The notes under the pieces are model-generated. The model searched no databases, was not told the origin of the DNA, and saw nothing but the letters and a program-made list of their open reading frames with translations. The translations under genes were made by a program, and so were the position numbers. This document shows, one piece after another, positions 1-7,754 of a stretch of 25,157 nucleotides of DNA (positions are counted from its first letter, which is position 1; every line of letters begins with the position of its first letter). The DNA is from a virus, in the IMG/VR virus record IMGVR_UViG_3300031695_000026, positions 1 through 25,157 of that record. The stretch is one strand, 5' to 3'.

Positions 1-1
1 A

Positions 2-1885
2 CTTGCAGGCAATAGAACAGAAATAACATTTAACCCAACTGCTACTAGGTCAATAGCTATTCCAAATGCTTCGGGTACAATAGCACTAACATCAGATTTG
101 CCAAGTGCAACGCCATGGAATCCAGATACAAACGGAATAAACTACCAGGCAGGTAATGTAGGTATTGGTACTTCAAGTACAAGTGGTGACGCTTTAACTG
201 TTGATGGTCAGATAAAATCAACATCTATTGAGACTGGTTCAATTTTGGTTGAAGGAAACGCGACTATTGATGATGCACTTTCAGCAGGAACTGTTACAGC
301 AGGTTCTGTTACAGCATCAAGTGCTACAGTTACAGGAACTGTTGCGGCTACTACATTAACAGGAAACCTAGTGGGTACGGTAGACACAACTACCACAGGA
401 ATAACACAGCCAAGTACAACAGACAACAATTTACTTGCTACTACAGCATTCGTTCAAGACTTATTGGGTGATATAGTAACAGGATTACAATTTCAAGAAC
501 TATGGAATGCGACAACAGACATTCCTGACCTTTCTACCGCTACTCCTAGTAACGGAGATTTTTGGATAGTAGAAGTAGCTGGTAATACAAACTTAAGTGG
601 AATTACAAGTTGGGCCGTAGGTGATTGGGCTATATACATAGTACCAGCAGGTGGTGGTGCAGCGTTTTGGCAAAAAGTAGATAATACTACATCAATAGCA
701 GGAAACGGTACAGGCAATCAGGTTGCAAAATGGAGTGGAGTAGGAGCTTCCACTACACTAACTAACAGTATTATAACATCAACCGCAACAGCAGTAGGTA
801 TAAATGTACTTGCCCCAACATCAGCACTAGAAGTTAGTGGAGAAATTGTAGGGACATTACTTGATATACAATCAAATGCTTTAATTCAGGGAAATCTTCA
901 GGTAGATCAAAACATCACAGTTGACGGGAATGTAGGAATAAATGTTAATAATCCAACATCAGCACTAGAAGTTAATGGAGAAATTAAAGGAACATCGCTT
1001 GATATAGATGGTGGAGCTTTAATTCAAGCTAATTTAAATGTAGATCAAGATTTAAATGTGGATGGTGTTACAACATTAGGTTCTGTAACAGCTTCAGGTA
1101 CTTTAGGTGTTACTGGAAATGCAACATTTGGAAATGTAGATATTCAAAACACATTAACTGTTGGGAATCCTGCTACATTTAGCTCAGAGGTTATTACGCC
1201 AGAATTACAGGTTGATAAAATACTTATTGAAATTCCAGGTAATACAATAAAAGTAAAAAACCCAGGGGTTGCTGACCAATTAGAAATTACAGGTGAAAGT
1301 GGTGTTGATGTTGTAAGTGGAGATGGATTAACATTAGAAGTTTCAGATGTTTTTGATTTTAGGGGCTCGGCAGGAATAAATGTTTTTAATGGAAACGTAT
1401 TAAGTGCTTCCCTGGATGTTAGTCAGATAACAACATCAAGAAATTTTCTGTTTCCTGATAACAATGGAACTATAGCGCTACTAAGTGATATCACACCAAC
1501 AACTGGGCCTTCAGAATGGGTAGGTCAGATAATTCAGAACGGTACTTCTGTTCCAGTGATTGCAACCTCACAAACATCTACATTATTTGTAGGAGACCGA
1601 GTAACCACTCCTACCGCATTTAGGGATATAACATTTTCTAGAAATGCAGTGGGAACTTATAGGCTTGCAGTAAATTGGACTCAAAGTACAGTTCCAACAG
1701 ACGCAACTAAATTAGCTGTAATGTTTGGAGATAACGTGGCTAGAGTGTATACTTTTACTCTTGGGTCAATAGCAGGAGTAAACTATAAAGAGTTCCTTTT
1801 TAGAACATACACCCCAGCAGGAGTTGAAGCAGATGACCAATTACTTGGTATAAACGGGGCTATGACAAGCGTAATTCTTTACTAA
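2..1885 (+). CDS. Tail fibre / receptor-binding protein, 5'-truncated by the window edge
   Basis: The frame is open from base 2 with no start before it, so the first visible TTG or ATG is not a credible start and at least 627 residues are the C-terminal part of a larger protein. It is Thr/Ser/Gly/Asn-rich and repetitive. Near the left edge (about residues 25-33) there is a NASGTIALTSDL motif, echoed near residue 490 as NNGTIALLSDI; this beta-turn motif is common in tail fibres. A TTDNNLLATTAFV segment (about 140) and a WNATTDIPDL...GDWAIY...FWQKVDNT segment (about 165-230) resemble fibre modules that I recall from marine phages. GINV..PTSALEV.GEI blocks occur twice. The last ~125 residues lack repeats and may be the receptor-binding tip. 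I see no C-terminal S74 chaperone Ser/Lys pattern. A strong terminator follows. The virion fibre role is likely; the receptor is unknown. Confidence 0.8.
   Translation, partial: LAGNRTEITFNPTATRSIAIPNASGTIALTSDLPSATPWNPDTNGINYQAGNVGIGTSSTSGDALTVDGQIKSTSIETGSILVEGNATIDDALSAGTVTAGSVTASSATVTGTVAATTLTGNLVGTVDTTTTGITQPSTTDNNLLATTAFVQDLLGDIVTGLQFQELWNATTDIPDLSTATPSNGDFWIVEVAGNTNLSGITSWAVGDWAIYIVPAGGGAAFWQKVDNTTSIAGNGTGNQVAKWSGVGASTTLTNSIITSTATAVGINVLAPTSALEVSGEIVGTLLDIQSNALIQGNLQVDQNITVDGNVGINVNNPTSALEVNGEIKGTSLDIDGGALIQANLNVDQDLNVDGVTTLGSVTASGTLGVTGNATFGNVDIQNTLTVGNPATFSSEVITPELQVDKILIEIPGNTIKVKNPGVADQLEITGESGVDVVSGDGLTLEVSDVFDFRGSAGINVFNGNVLSASLDVSQITTSRNFLFPDNNGTIALLSDITPTTGPSEWVGQIIQNGTSVPVIATSQTSTLFVGDRVTTPTAFRDITFSRNAVGTYRLAVNWTQSTVPTDATKLAVMFGDNVARVYTFTLGSIAGVNYKEFLFRTYTPAGVEADDQLLGINGAMTSVILY
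815..985 (+). repeat. Direct repeat inside the tail fibre gene
   Basis: Two copies of a 33-base segment, at 815-847 and 953-985, differ at one base and are spaced 138 bases (46 codons) apart. The similarity continues more weakly, so each copy encodes a PTSALEV(S/N)GEI block followed by a G(T)LDI...ALIQ.NL.VDQ..(T/N)VDG block. This is an in-frame duplication of a fibre shaft module. Confidence 0.85.
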
Positions 1886-1906
1886 TAAATAGCAGTCTAA
1901 CATTAC

Positions 1907-1941
1907 AAAGTACCTCTGTTTATTCGGGGGTATTTTTTTTT
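1907..1941 (+). terminator. Rho-independent terminator after the tail fibre gene
   Basis: AAAGTACCTC at 1907-1916 can pair with GGGGTATTTT ending near 1936, with G-T wobbles and a ~10-base loop, and the hairpin runs directly into a run of nine T. It sits 22 bases after the fibre stop codon and immediately before the next promoter. Confidence 0.75.
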
Positions 1942-1944
1942 GCT

Positions 1945-1952
1945 TATATTTG
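1945..1952 (+). promoter_or_regulatory. Bacteroidota-type -7 box (TATATTTG) for the packaging operon
   Basis: TATATTTG matches the TAnnTTTG -7 element of Bacteroidota sigma-A promoters. It lies right after the terminator T-run and 16 bases before the ATG at 1969, so the leader would be only about 10 bases. No clear TTG -33 element is present 19-21 bases upstream. Confidence 0.6.
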
Positions 1953-1968
1953 TTGTAAATTAAATTAA

Positions 1969-2202
1969 ATGGAACAAATAAGAAAAATATCAATAGGCGC
2001 TGATTATAAATCAGGAGCCATGCATTATATTCTAAATCAAGAAATATTTGGTGGTACACATGTAATTCATTTAATTAAAAAAAATGAATCAAAGCAATCA
2101 CTAACTATTTTTATTGAAAACAAAAAGGGAGAAATATTTCTTTGGAAAGAATTTAATTCTTCTATTCCTGTTTCAATTGAATATAATATATATTTTGAAT
2201 GA
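1969..2202 (+). CDS. Small conserved-looking phage protein of unknown function
   Basis: 77 residues. It opens with MEQIRKISIGADYKSGAMHY and ends in a PVSIEYNIYFE segment; the middle alternates hydrophobic and polar residues (HVIHLIKK, LTIFIENKKGEIFLWKEF), so it is probably a small beta-rich domain. There is no membrane segment and no catalytic motif that I recognise. I recall similar small proteins (ISIG..Y..AMHY start, SIEYN end) upstream of terminase genes in marine phages, but know no function for them. It is the first gene after the promoter at 1945 and its TGA overlaps the next ATG (ATGA at 2199-2202), which suggests coupled translation. It could assist packaging or assembly, but that is only inferred from position. 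Confidence 0.7.
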   Translation: MEQIRKISIGADYKSGAMHYILNQEIFGGTHVIHLIKKNESKQSLTIFIENKKGEIFLWKEFNSSIPVSIEYNIYFE

Positions 2203-2762
2203 AATCACCTTTTTATTTTATAGTAAAACCTAAAGACAATAGGAGATACGATAACACTAAAAAAATAGGTAATATAGATTTTATTACCAGTACATCAAAG
2301 GAAGACCATATCGCATCTAACCGATATGCAGTAGTGGTAGAAACTCCAATAAACTACTCTGGTCCTATAGAAATAGGAGACATGCTTTTAGTTCATCATA
2401 ATGTTTTTAAATATTATAATGATATGAAAGGAAAAGAAAAAAGTGGAAAAAGTTTTTTTAAAGATGATTTATTTTTTATAGATAACGATCAGTTTTTTAT
2501 GTATAAACATAATGATGTTTGGAATGCACATTCTAAATATTGTATGATAAAACCAATACCTAAAAAAAGTTATTATTTAAAAAGTCATGAAGAAGAAGAA
2601 CCCTTAATGGGTTTAGTAAAGTATTCTAATAAATACTTAATCAGTAAGGGAATTAATAAAGGCGACAAGATTTCTTTTAAACCAGAAAGTGAATATGAGT
2701 TTGTGGTAGATGGAGAAAAATTATACAGAATGTTTGACCATCAAATAACTTTATCTTTATAA
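2199..2762 (+). CDS. Possible tandem GroES/cpn10-like protein (co-chaperonin candidate)
   Basis: 187 residues. Two segments each read like a cpn10 fold. In the first (about 5-110), FIVKP is followed by a loop GNIDFITSTSKED that resembles the GroES mobile loop with its hydrophobic tripeptide, then RYAVVVETP, IEIGDMLLVHH and a closing FIDNDQFFMYKHNDVWNAH. In the second (about 114-187), YCMIKPI is followed by GLVKYS, INKGDKISF, VVDGEKLYRMFDHQITL. GroES shows the same order: RPL, G.V.AVG, VKVGD.V.F, IDNEE.L.M.E.DIL. The second half seems to lack a long mobile loop. T4 gp31 is a known phage co-chaperonin needed for capsid folding, and plant Cpn20 is a known two-domain cpn10, so both ideas have precedent. 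Assignment is by eye from pattern only; an unrelated beta-barrel is possible. Its place between the packaging promoter and the terminase genes fits a capsid-folding role. Confidence 0.45.
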   Translation: MKSPFYFIVKPKDNRRYDNTKKIGNIDFITSTSKEDHIASNRYAVVVETPINYSGPIEIGDMLLVHHNVFKYYNDMKGKEKSGKSFFKDDLFFIDNDQFFMYKHNDVWNAHSKYCMIKPIPKKSYYLKSHEEEEPLMGLVKYSNKYLISKGINKGDKISFKPESEYEFVVDGEKLYRMFDHQITLSL

Positions 2763-2763
2763 T

Positions 2764-3039
2764 ATGGATGTAGATGAAATAAAATTAAGGATTATAAAAG
2801 CTGGTGAAAAAGCTGTTAATCAATTAATTAAAGTTGCAGAAGAACATATAATAAAATATGGAGAAGATGATGAACTTGCTGCAGACAAATTAAAAAATGC
2901 TGCTGCTACAAAAAAATTAGCCATATTTGATGCTTTTGAAATACTTACAAGAATAGAAGCAGAAAAAAATATGATAGAAGGAAACACTACAAACCAAAAA
3001 CAACCAACACAGGGATTTGCAGAACGAAGATCAAAATAG
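2764..3039 (+). CDS. Candidate small terminase subunit
   Basis: 91 residues, strongly helical and charged: VDEIKLRIIKAGEKAVNQL, then a DDELAADKLKNAAATKKLAIFDAFEIL segment, and a polar tail. Small terminase subunits bind the packaging site and load the large subunit. The assignment rests on position directly upstream of the large terminase, with a 23-base overlap, on size, and on an all-helical make-up; I cannot point to a clear helix-turn-helix. The ATG follows the preceding TAA by a single base (TAATATG), a junction seen elsewhere in this window. The end (TTNQKQPTQGFAERRSK) is basic and polar, and encodes the start of the next gene in another frame. It could instead be another small packaging accessory. 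Confidence 0.6.
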   Translation: MDVDEIKLRIIKAGEKAVNQLIKVAEEHIIKYGEDDELAADKLKNAAATKKLAIFDAFEILTRIEAEKNMIEGNTTNQKQPTQGFAERRSK

Positions 3040-5263
3040 TTTAATAAAGGAATTAACTAATTTCTTACCTAAAACTGTTATAGTTAATAAAAACAAGGCT
3101 AAAGCTTGGGATTATGGTTATAATGAAAAATACGACTTTGTAGTTATTTCAAAAACTGGAGAAATTCAAGACATTATAGAAATAAGCGGAATAAGAATAG
3201 CACTTCCAAAGCCACCTAAAAAAATACATTCAAGAAGTAAAAAGAAATCTGAACAATATTGGGAGTCTTTTGAGTATCCGAAAAACTTACAAAAAATAAA
3301 ATCTATATTCCAATGGCATGCAGCTCCTTCATCATTTAAGGACGAGTGGGTAGATTATATTGAACAAGAATTTGATAGAAGAGAAGAAGGTTTTTGGTTC
3401 ATGAATAATGGTGTTCCTACTTATATTACGGGTTCTCACTATATGTATATTCAATGGACAAAGATAGATATTGGTCTTCCAGATTATAGAGATGCAAATA
3501 AAGTTTTTTATTACCATTGGGAAGCTTGTAAGGCTGACAAAAGAAGTTTTGGGCAAGATTATTTAAAAATAAGACGTTCAGGATTTTCTTATATGGCTAG
3601 TGAAGAAGCTAGTAACATAGGGACAATAAGTAAAGATGCTAGGATAGGTATTTTGTCTAAGACAGGATCTGATGCTAAAAAAATGTTTACAGATAAAGTT
3701 GTTCCAATTGTAAATAATTACCCTTTCTTTTTTAAACCTGTGCAAGATGGTATGGATAAGCCTAAGACAGAACTAGCGTTTAGAGTTCCTGCATCTAAGA
3801 TTACAAAAAAGAACATGTATCAGGAGGATGAAAATACTGTAGAAGGCTTAGATACTTCTATTGACTGGAGAAACACAGGAGACAACAGCTATGATGGAGA
3901 AAAATTAAAACTACTTATTCATGATGAATCAAAAAAATGGGAAAAACCTAATAACATACTAAACAATTGGAGGGTTACAAAAACGTGTTTGCGTTTAGGT
4001 AGTAAAGTTATTGGAAAATGTATGATGGGTTCTACTGCTAATGCATTAGAAAAAGGTGGAGATAATGGTAAGAAATTATATTTTGATTCTAAAGTTAATA
4101 ACAGAAACCGTAATGGACAAACTAAGAGTGGTTTGTATAGTTTGTTTATTCCAATGGAATATAACATGGAAGGTTTTATAGATAGATATGGAATGCCTAT
4201 ATTTAAAACTCCAAAAAATCCAATAATGGGTATAGATGGAGAATACATAAAACAAGGCGCTGTTGATTATTGGGAGGCTGAAGTAGATAGCTTAAAGAAT
4301 GACCCTGATGCATTAAATGAATTTTATAGGCAATTTCCTAGAACAGAATCACATGCTTTTAGAGATGAAAGCAAGCAGTCTTTATTTAATTTAACTAAAA
4401 TATATCAACAAATAGATTACAATGATTCCTTAATAAAAGATAGATTTCTAACAAGAGGTTCTTTTTCTTGGAAAGATGGGATAAAAGATACTCAAGTTAT
4501 ATTTAGTCCTAATCAAAAGGGTAGATTTTTAATATCATGGACTCCAAATAAACAACTACAAAATAATTACAATACAAGAAACGGCTTAAAATTACCAGGG
4601 AATGAACACATTGGTGCGTTTGGTTGTGATAGTTATGATATATCAGGTACTGTAGGAGGTGGAGCATCTAATGGAGCATTGCATGGACTAACAAAGTTTC
4701 ACATGGATGAAGCTCCTGTTAATGAGTTTTTTTTAGAATATGTGGCTAGGCCTCAAACGGCAGAAATGTTTTTTGAAGATGTGTTAATGGCTTGTGTTTT
4801 TTATGGAATGCCTATACTTATAGAAAATAACAAACCTAGATTGTTATATCATTTTAAGAATAGGGGTTATAGGAAATATAGTATCAATAGACCTGACAAA
4901 CCATATAATAAACTTTCTATAACAGAAAAAGAATTAGGGGGTATGCCTAATAGTTCTGAAGATATAAAACAAGCACATGCAGCAGCAATAGAATCTTATA
5001 TAGAAAAACATGTGGGATTTGATTTAGAAGAAAGTTATAGAGATCGTGATGTAATAGGTTCTATGTATTTTACTAGGACTTTAGAAGATTGGGCTAGATT
5101 TAATATTAATAATAGAACAAAATTTGATGCTTCAATTAGTTCTGGATTAGCTATAATGGCTTGTCAAAAAACACTATACCAACCTTTAAAAACAAAATCA
5201 AAAATAAAACTTAACTTTGCTAAGTATGATAATAAAGGAAGTTATAGCCAAATTTTAAGATAA
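3017..5263 (+). CDS. terL: Terminase large subunit (ATPase and nuclease)
   Basis: 748 residues; the motor that cuts concatemeric DNA and pumps it through the portal. The ATPase half has a Walker-A-like stretch around 184-197 (LKIRRSGFSYMASEE), degenerate and without GK(T/S), then LLIHDE (299-304) as Walker B with the catalytic Glu, and GSTAN (338-342) as the coupling motif. The nuclease half has GCDSYD (D538), ILIENN (E603) and FDASISSGLA (D704), matching the acidic metal-binding triad of RNase H-like terminase nucleases. The start is unusual: stop codons occupy the frame at 2972-2977 and no ATG occurs before about residue 129, so TTG at 3017, inside the small terminase gene, is the best start. 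The gene ends TAA directly against the ATG of the portal gene, in the same frame. Confidence 0.93.
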   Translation: MQNEDQNSLIKELTNFLPKTVIVNKNKAKAWDYGYNEKYDFVVISKTGEIQDIIEISGIRIALPKPPKKIHSRSKKKSEQYWESFEYPKNLQKIKSIFQWHAAPSSFKDEWVDYIEQEFDRREEGFWFMNNGVPTYITGSHYMYIQWTKIDIGLPDYRDANKVFYYHWEACKADKRSFGQDYLKIRRSGFSYMASEEASNIGTISKDARIGILSKTGSDAKKMFTDKVVPIVNNYPFFFKPVQDGMDKPKTELAFRVPASKITKKNMYQEDENTVEGLDTSIDWRNTGDNSYDGEKLKLLIHDESKKWEKPNNILNNWRVTKTCLRLGSKVIGKCMMGSTANALEKGGDNGKKLYFDSKVNNRNRNGQTKSGLYSLFIPMEYNMEGFIDRYGMPIFKTPKNPIMGIDGEYIKQGAVDYWEAEVDSLKNDPDALNEFYRQFPRTESHAFRDESKQSLFNLTKIYQQIDYNDSLIKDRFLTRGSFSWKDGIKDTQVIFSPNQKGRFLISWTPNKQLQNNYNTRNGLKLPGNEHIGAFGCDSYDISGTVGGGASNGALHGLTKFHMDEAPVNEFFLEYVARPQTAEMFFEDVLMACVFYGMPILIENNKPRLLYHFKNRGYRKYSINRPDKPYNKLSITEKELGGMPNSSEDIKQAHAAAIESYIEKHVGFDLEESYRDRDVIGSMYFTRTLEDWARFNINNRTKFDASISSGLAIMACQKTLYQPLKTKSKIKLNFAKYDNKGSYSQILR

Positions 5264-7699
5264 ATGAAGGACGTAAAAATAAATATTAACTCTACAGGAT
5301 TTCCAAGTCAATTTGTTTCTGATGCAGAAAAAGCATCACTTAATTTTGGATTACAAATAGGACAGGCTATTCAATATGAATGGTTTAGAAAAGATGGTGG
5401 ACAAAGTAGATTTTATAATCAATGGGCTGATTTTCATAGATTAAGACTTTATGCTAGAGGAGAGCAATCTATACAAAAATACAAGAACGAATTAGCTGTA
5501 GATGGAGATTTAAGTTACCTTAATTTAGACTGGACTCCAGTACCTATTATTCCAAAGTTTGTGGACATTGTAGTTAACGGTATGGCCGACAGGATTTTTA
5601 CTGTAAATGCTTATGCTCAAGATGGAATGTCTTTAGATAAAAGAAGCAAGTATCAAGTTAGTTTAGAAAAAGATATGCTTGCTAAGGACATGGTAAATCA
5701 AATTGAAAAACAATTTGGTGTAAACCCATCTAACATGCCTCCTGATGAAATTCCAAGTACTTCAGAAGAGTTAGCGCTTCACATGCAAATGAAATATAAG
5801 CCATCTATAGAAATAGCTGAAGAAGAAGCTGTTAATACTGTATTGGCTGAAAACAGATATAACGAAACTCAGAAAAGATTATACTACGATCAAACTGTTT
5901 TAGGAATACAAGTATGTAAAAATACTTTTCAACCCGGAGCCGGAATAAAAGTAGAGTATGCTGACCCTGCTAGTGTAGTGTATAGCTATACTGAAGATCC
6001 TAATTTTCAAGATTGTTTTTATTGGGGTGAAATTAAAACCCTTCCAATTATTGAATTAATAAAAATTGATCCTAGCTTAACTAGGGTTGATATGGAAGAG
6101 ATATCTAAATACAGCCAAAGTTGGTATGACTACAACAATACAGCTCAGTATTATAATAATAGTTTATTTAGCAAAGACAGTGCAACTGTTATGTTTTTTA
6201 ATTATAAAACAACTAAAACATTTACCTACAAAAAGAAAGTAAATGCAGCAGGAGCAGAAAGAGTAATTGAAAAAGATGATACTTTTAATCCTACAGAAGA
6301 AATGATGGAGGAAGGAAACTTTGAAAAAATTTCTAAAACCATTGATGTTTGGTATGAGGGAGTAATGGTTATGGGTACTAGTATTTTACTTAAATGGGAA
6401 ATGTCAGAAAACATGGCAAGACCACAATCCGCATCTCAAGAAGTATATCCAGAATTTATAGCTTCTGCACCAAGAATGTATAAAGGAGCTTTAGAATCTT
6501 TGGTAAGACGTATGATTACATTTGCTGATTTAATTCAGATTACACACTTAAAATTACAACAAGTAATATCTAGAGTTGTTCCAGATGGTGTATACATTGA
6601 TGCTGATGGATTGAGTGAAGTAGATCTTGGAACAGGTCAGGCTTATAATCCTGAAGATGCATTAAGGATGTTTTTCCAAACAGGTTCTGTTATTGGTAGA
6701 AGTTATACTCAAGATGGAGATTACAACCAAGCAAAAATCCCTATTCAACAACTTAATAGTAATTCAGGTCAAGCAAAAATTCAAAGTCTTATAGGTAGTT
6801 ATAATCATTATATGTCAATGCTTAGAGACGTAACTGGATTAAACGAAGCAAGAGATGGGTCTACTCCAGATTCTTATGCTTTAGTTGGATTACAAAAACT
6901 AGCTGCTTTAAGTAGTAACACTGCAACAAGACATATATTAGATGCAAGTTTACAAATGTCACAAAGATTGTGTACAGCATTATCTAGTAGAATTGCAGAT
7001 ATGCTTCAATATTCTCAATTTAAAGAAGAGTTTGTAAATCAAATAGGTAAGTTTAATGTAGGTCTAATAGAAGAGATTAAGGATTTATATTTAAGTGATT
7101 TTGGAATATTTATAGAAATAATTCCAGATGAAGAAGAAAGAAAATTACTAGAGCAAAATATTCAAATGGCTCTTCAAAGAGATTCTATAAACTTAGAAGA
7201 TGCAATTGATATTAGAGAAATAAGAAATATTAAATTGGCTAATCAAGTTTTAAAATTAAAACGTAAAGCTAAACAAGATTTAGAACAGCAACAGAAAGCA
7301 GCAGTAGCTCAACAACAAGCTCAAATAAATCAGCAATCACAGCAGATGGCAGCTCAATCAAAAATGCAACAATTCCAAATGGAAAGCCAAGCAGCCATAC
7401 AACTAGAGAAAGCAAAAGCAGAATTTTCTGTTCAAAAAATGAAAGGTGAAGCTGCTATAAAAGCTGAGTTAATGAATTTAGAATTTAACCTCAACATGAA
7501 ACTAAAAGGAGTTGAAGTTGAAGGATTAAAAAGCAGAGAAATTCAAAGAGAGAGTGCTAAATCTAATAGAATATCTCAAGCAAATACAGAACAGTCTAAA
7601 TTAATAGAGCAAAGGAAAAACAATTTACCTCCAGTCAGCTTTGAATCATCAGAAGATAGCTTAGATGGTTTTGATTTAGCTGAATTTGAACCTAGGTGA
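5264..7699 (+). CDS. Portal protein
   Basis: 811 residues. The portal forms the dodecameric ring at one capsid vertex through which DNA passes, and docks the terminase. A PVPIIPKFVDIVVNGMADR segment at about 92-110 is typical of portals in this group as I recall them, and the position directly after terL and before scaffold and capsid genes agrees. The central part carries long helical stretches (about 500-560) that could be wing and stem. From about 666 to 780 the sequence becomes a Gln/Ala/Lys-rich coiled coil (QQQKAAVAQQQAQINQQSQQ), longer than needed for a basic portal; this may be an extended internal barrel or a site for internal proteins. The tail is acidic (SEDSLDGFDLAEFEPR). The ATG abuts the terL stop codon with no Shine-Dalgarno, so translation is probably coupled. 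Confidence 0.88.
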   Translation: MKDVKININSTGFPSQFVSDAEKASLNFGLQIGQAIQYEWFRKDGGQSRFYNQWADFHRLRLYARGEQSIQKYKNELAVDGDLSYLNLDWTPVPIIPKFVDIVVNGMADRIFTVNAYAQDGMSLDKRSKYQVSLEKDMLAKDMVNQIEKQFGVNPSNMPPDEIPSTSEELALHMQMKYKPSIEIAEEEAVNTVLAENRYNETQKRLYYDQTVLGIQVCKNTFQPGAGIKVEYADPASVVYSYTEDPNFQDCFYWGEIKTLPIIELIKIDPSLTRVDMEEISKYSQSWYDYNNTAQYYNNSLFSKDSATVMFFNYKTTKTFTYKKKVNAAGAERVIEKDDTFNPTEEMMEEGNFEKISKTIDVWYEGVMVMGTSILLKWEMSENMARPQSASQEVYPEFIASAPRMYKGALESLVRRMITFADLIQITHLKLQQVISRVVPDGVYIDADGLSEVDLGTGQAYNPEDALRMFFQTGSVIGRSYTQDGDYNQAKIPIQQLNSNSGQAKIQSLIGSYNHYMSMLRDVTGLNEARDGSTPDSYALVGLQKLAALSSNTATRHILDASLQMSQRLCTALSSRIADMLQYSQFKEEFVNQIGKFNVGLIEEIKDLYLSDFGIFIEIIPDEEERKLLEQNIQMALQRDSINLEDAIDIREIRNIKLANQVLKLKRKAKQDLEQQQKAAVAQQQAQINQQSQQMAAQSKMQQFQMESQAAIQLEKAKAEFSVQKMKGEAAIKAELMNLEFNLNMKLKGVEVEGLKSREIQRESAKSNRISQANTEQSKLIEQRKNNLPPVSFESSEDSLDGFDLAEFEPR

Positions 7700-7730
7700 T
7701 TTTATTAAAATTAAATTTAAATTATATATA

Positions 7731-7738
7731 TAACTTTG
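7731..7738 (+). promoter_or_regulatory. Bacteroidota-type -7 box (TAACTTTG) for scaffold and capsid genes
   Basis: TAACTTTG fits TAnnTTTG and lies 16 bases before the ATG at 7755, the same spacing as at 1945. It sits in a 55-base, almost pure AT gap with no hairpin, so transcription from upstream could also continue. No convincing -33 TTG is seen. Confidence 0.6.
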
Positions 7739-7754
7739 TAAAAAATTAAATCAA

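Noticed and set aside
208-717. Two open frames on the - strand within the tail fibre gene
   Set aside because: Low-complexity Val/Ala/Pro-rich shadows of the repetitive fibre; the + strand frame carries clear protein repeats.
1841-2059. Open frame on the - strand across the first intergenic gap
   Set aside because: It covers the terminator, promoter and start of a + strand gene, and its product is a low-complexity Ile/Tyr/Lys-rich string.
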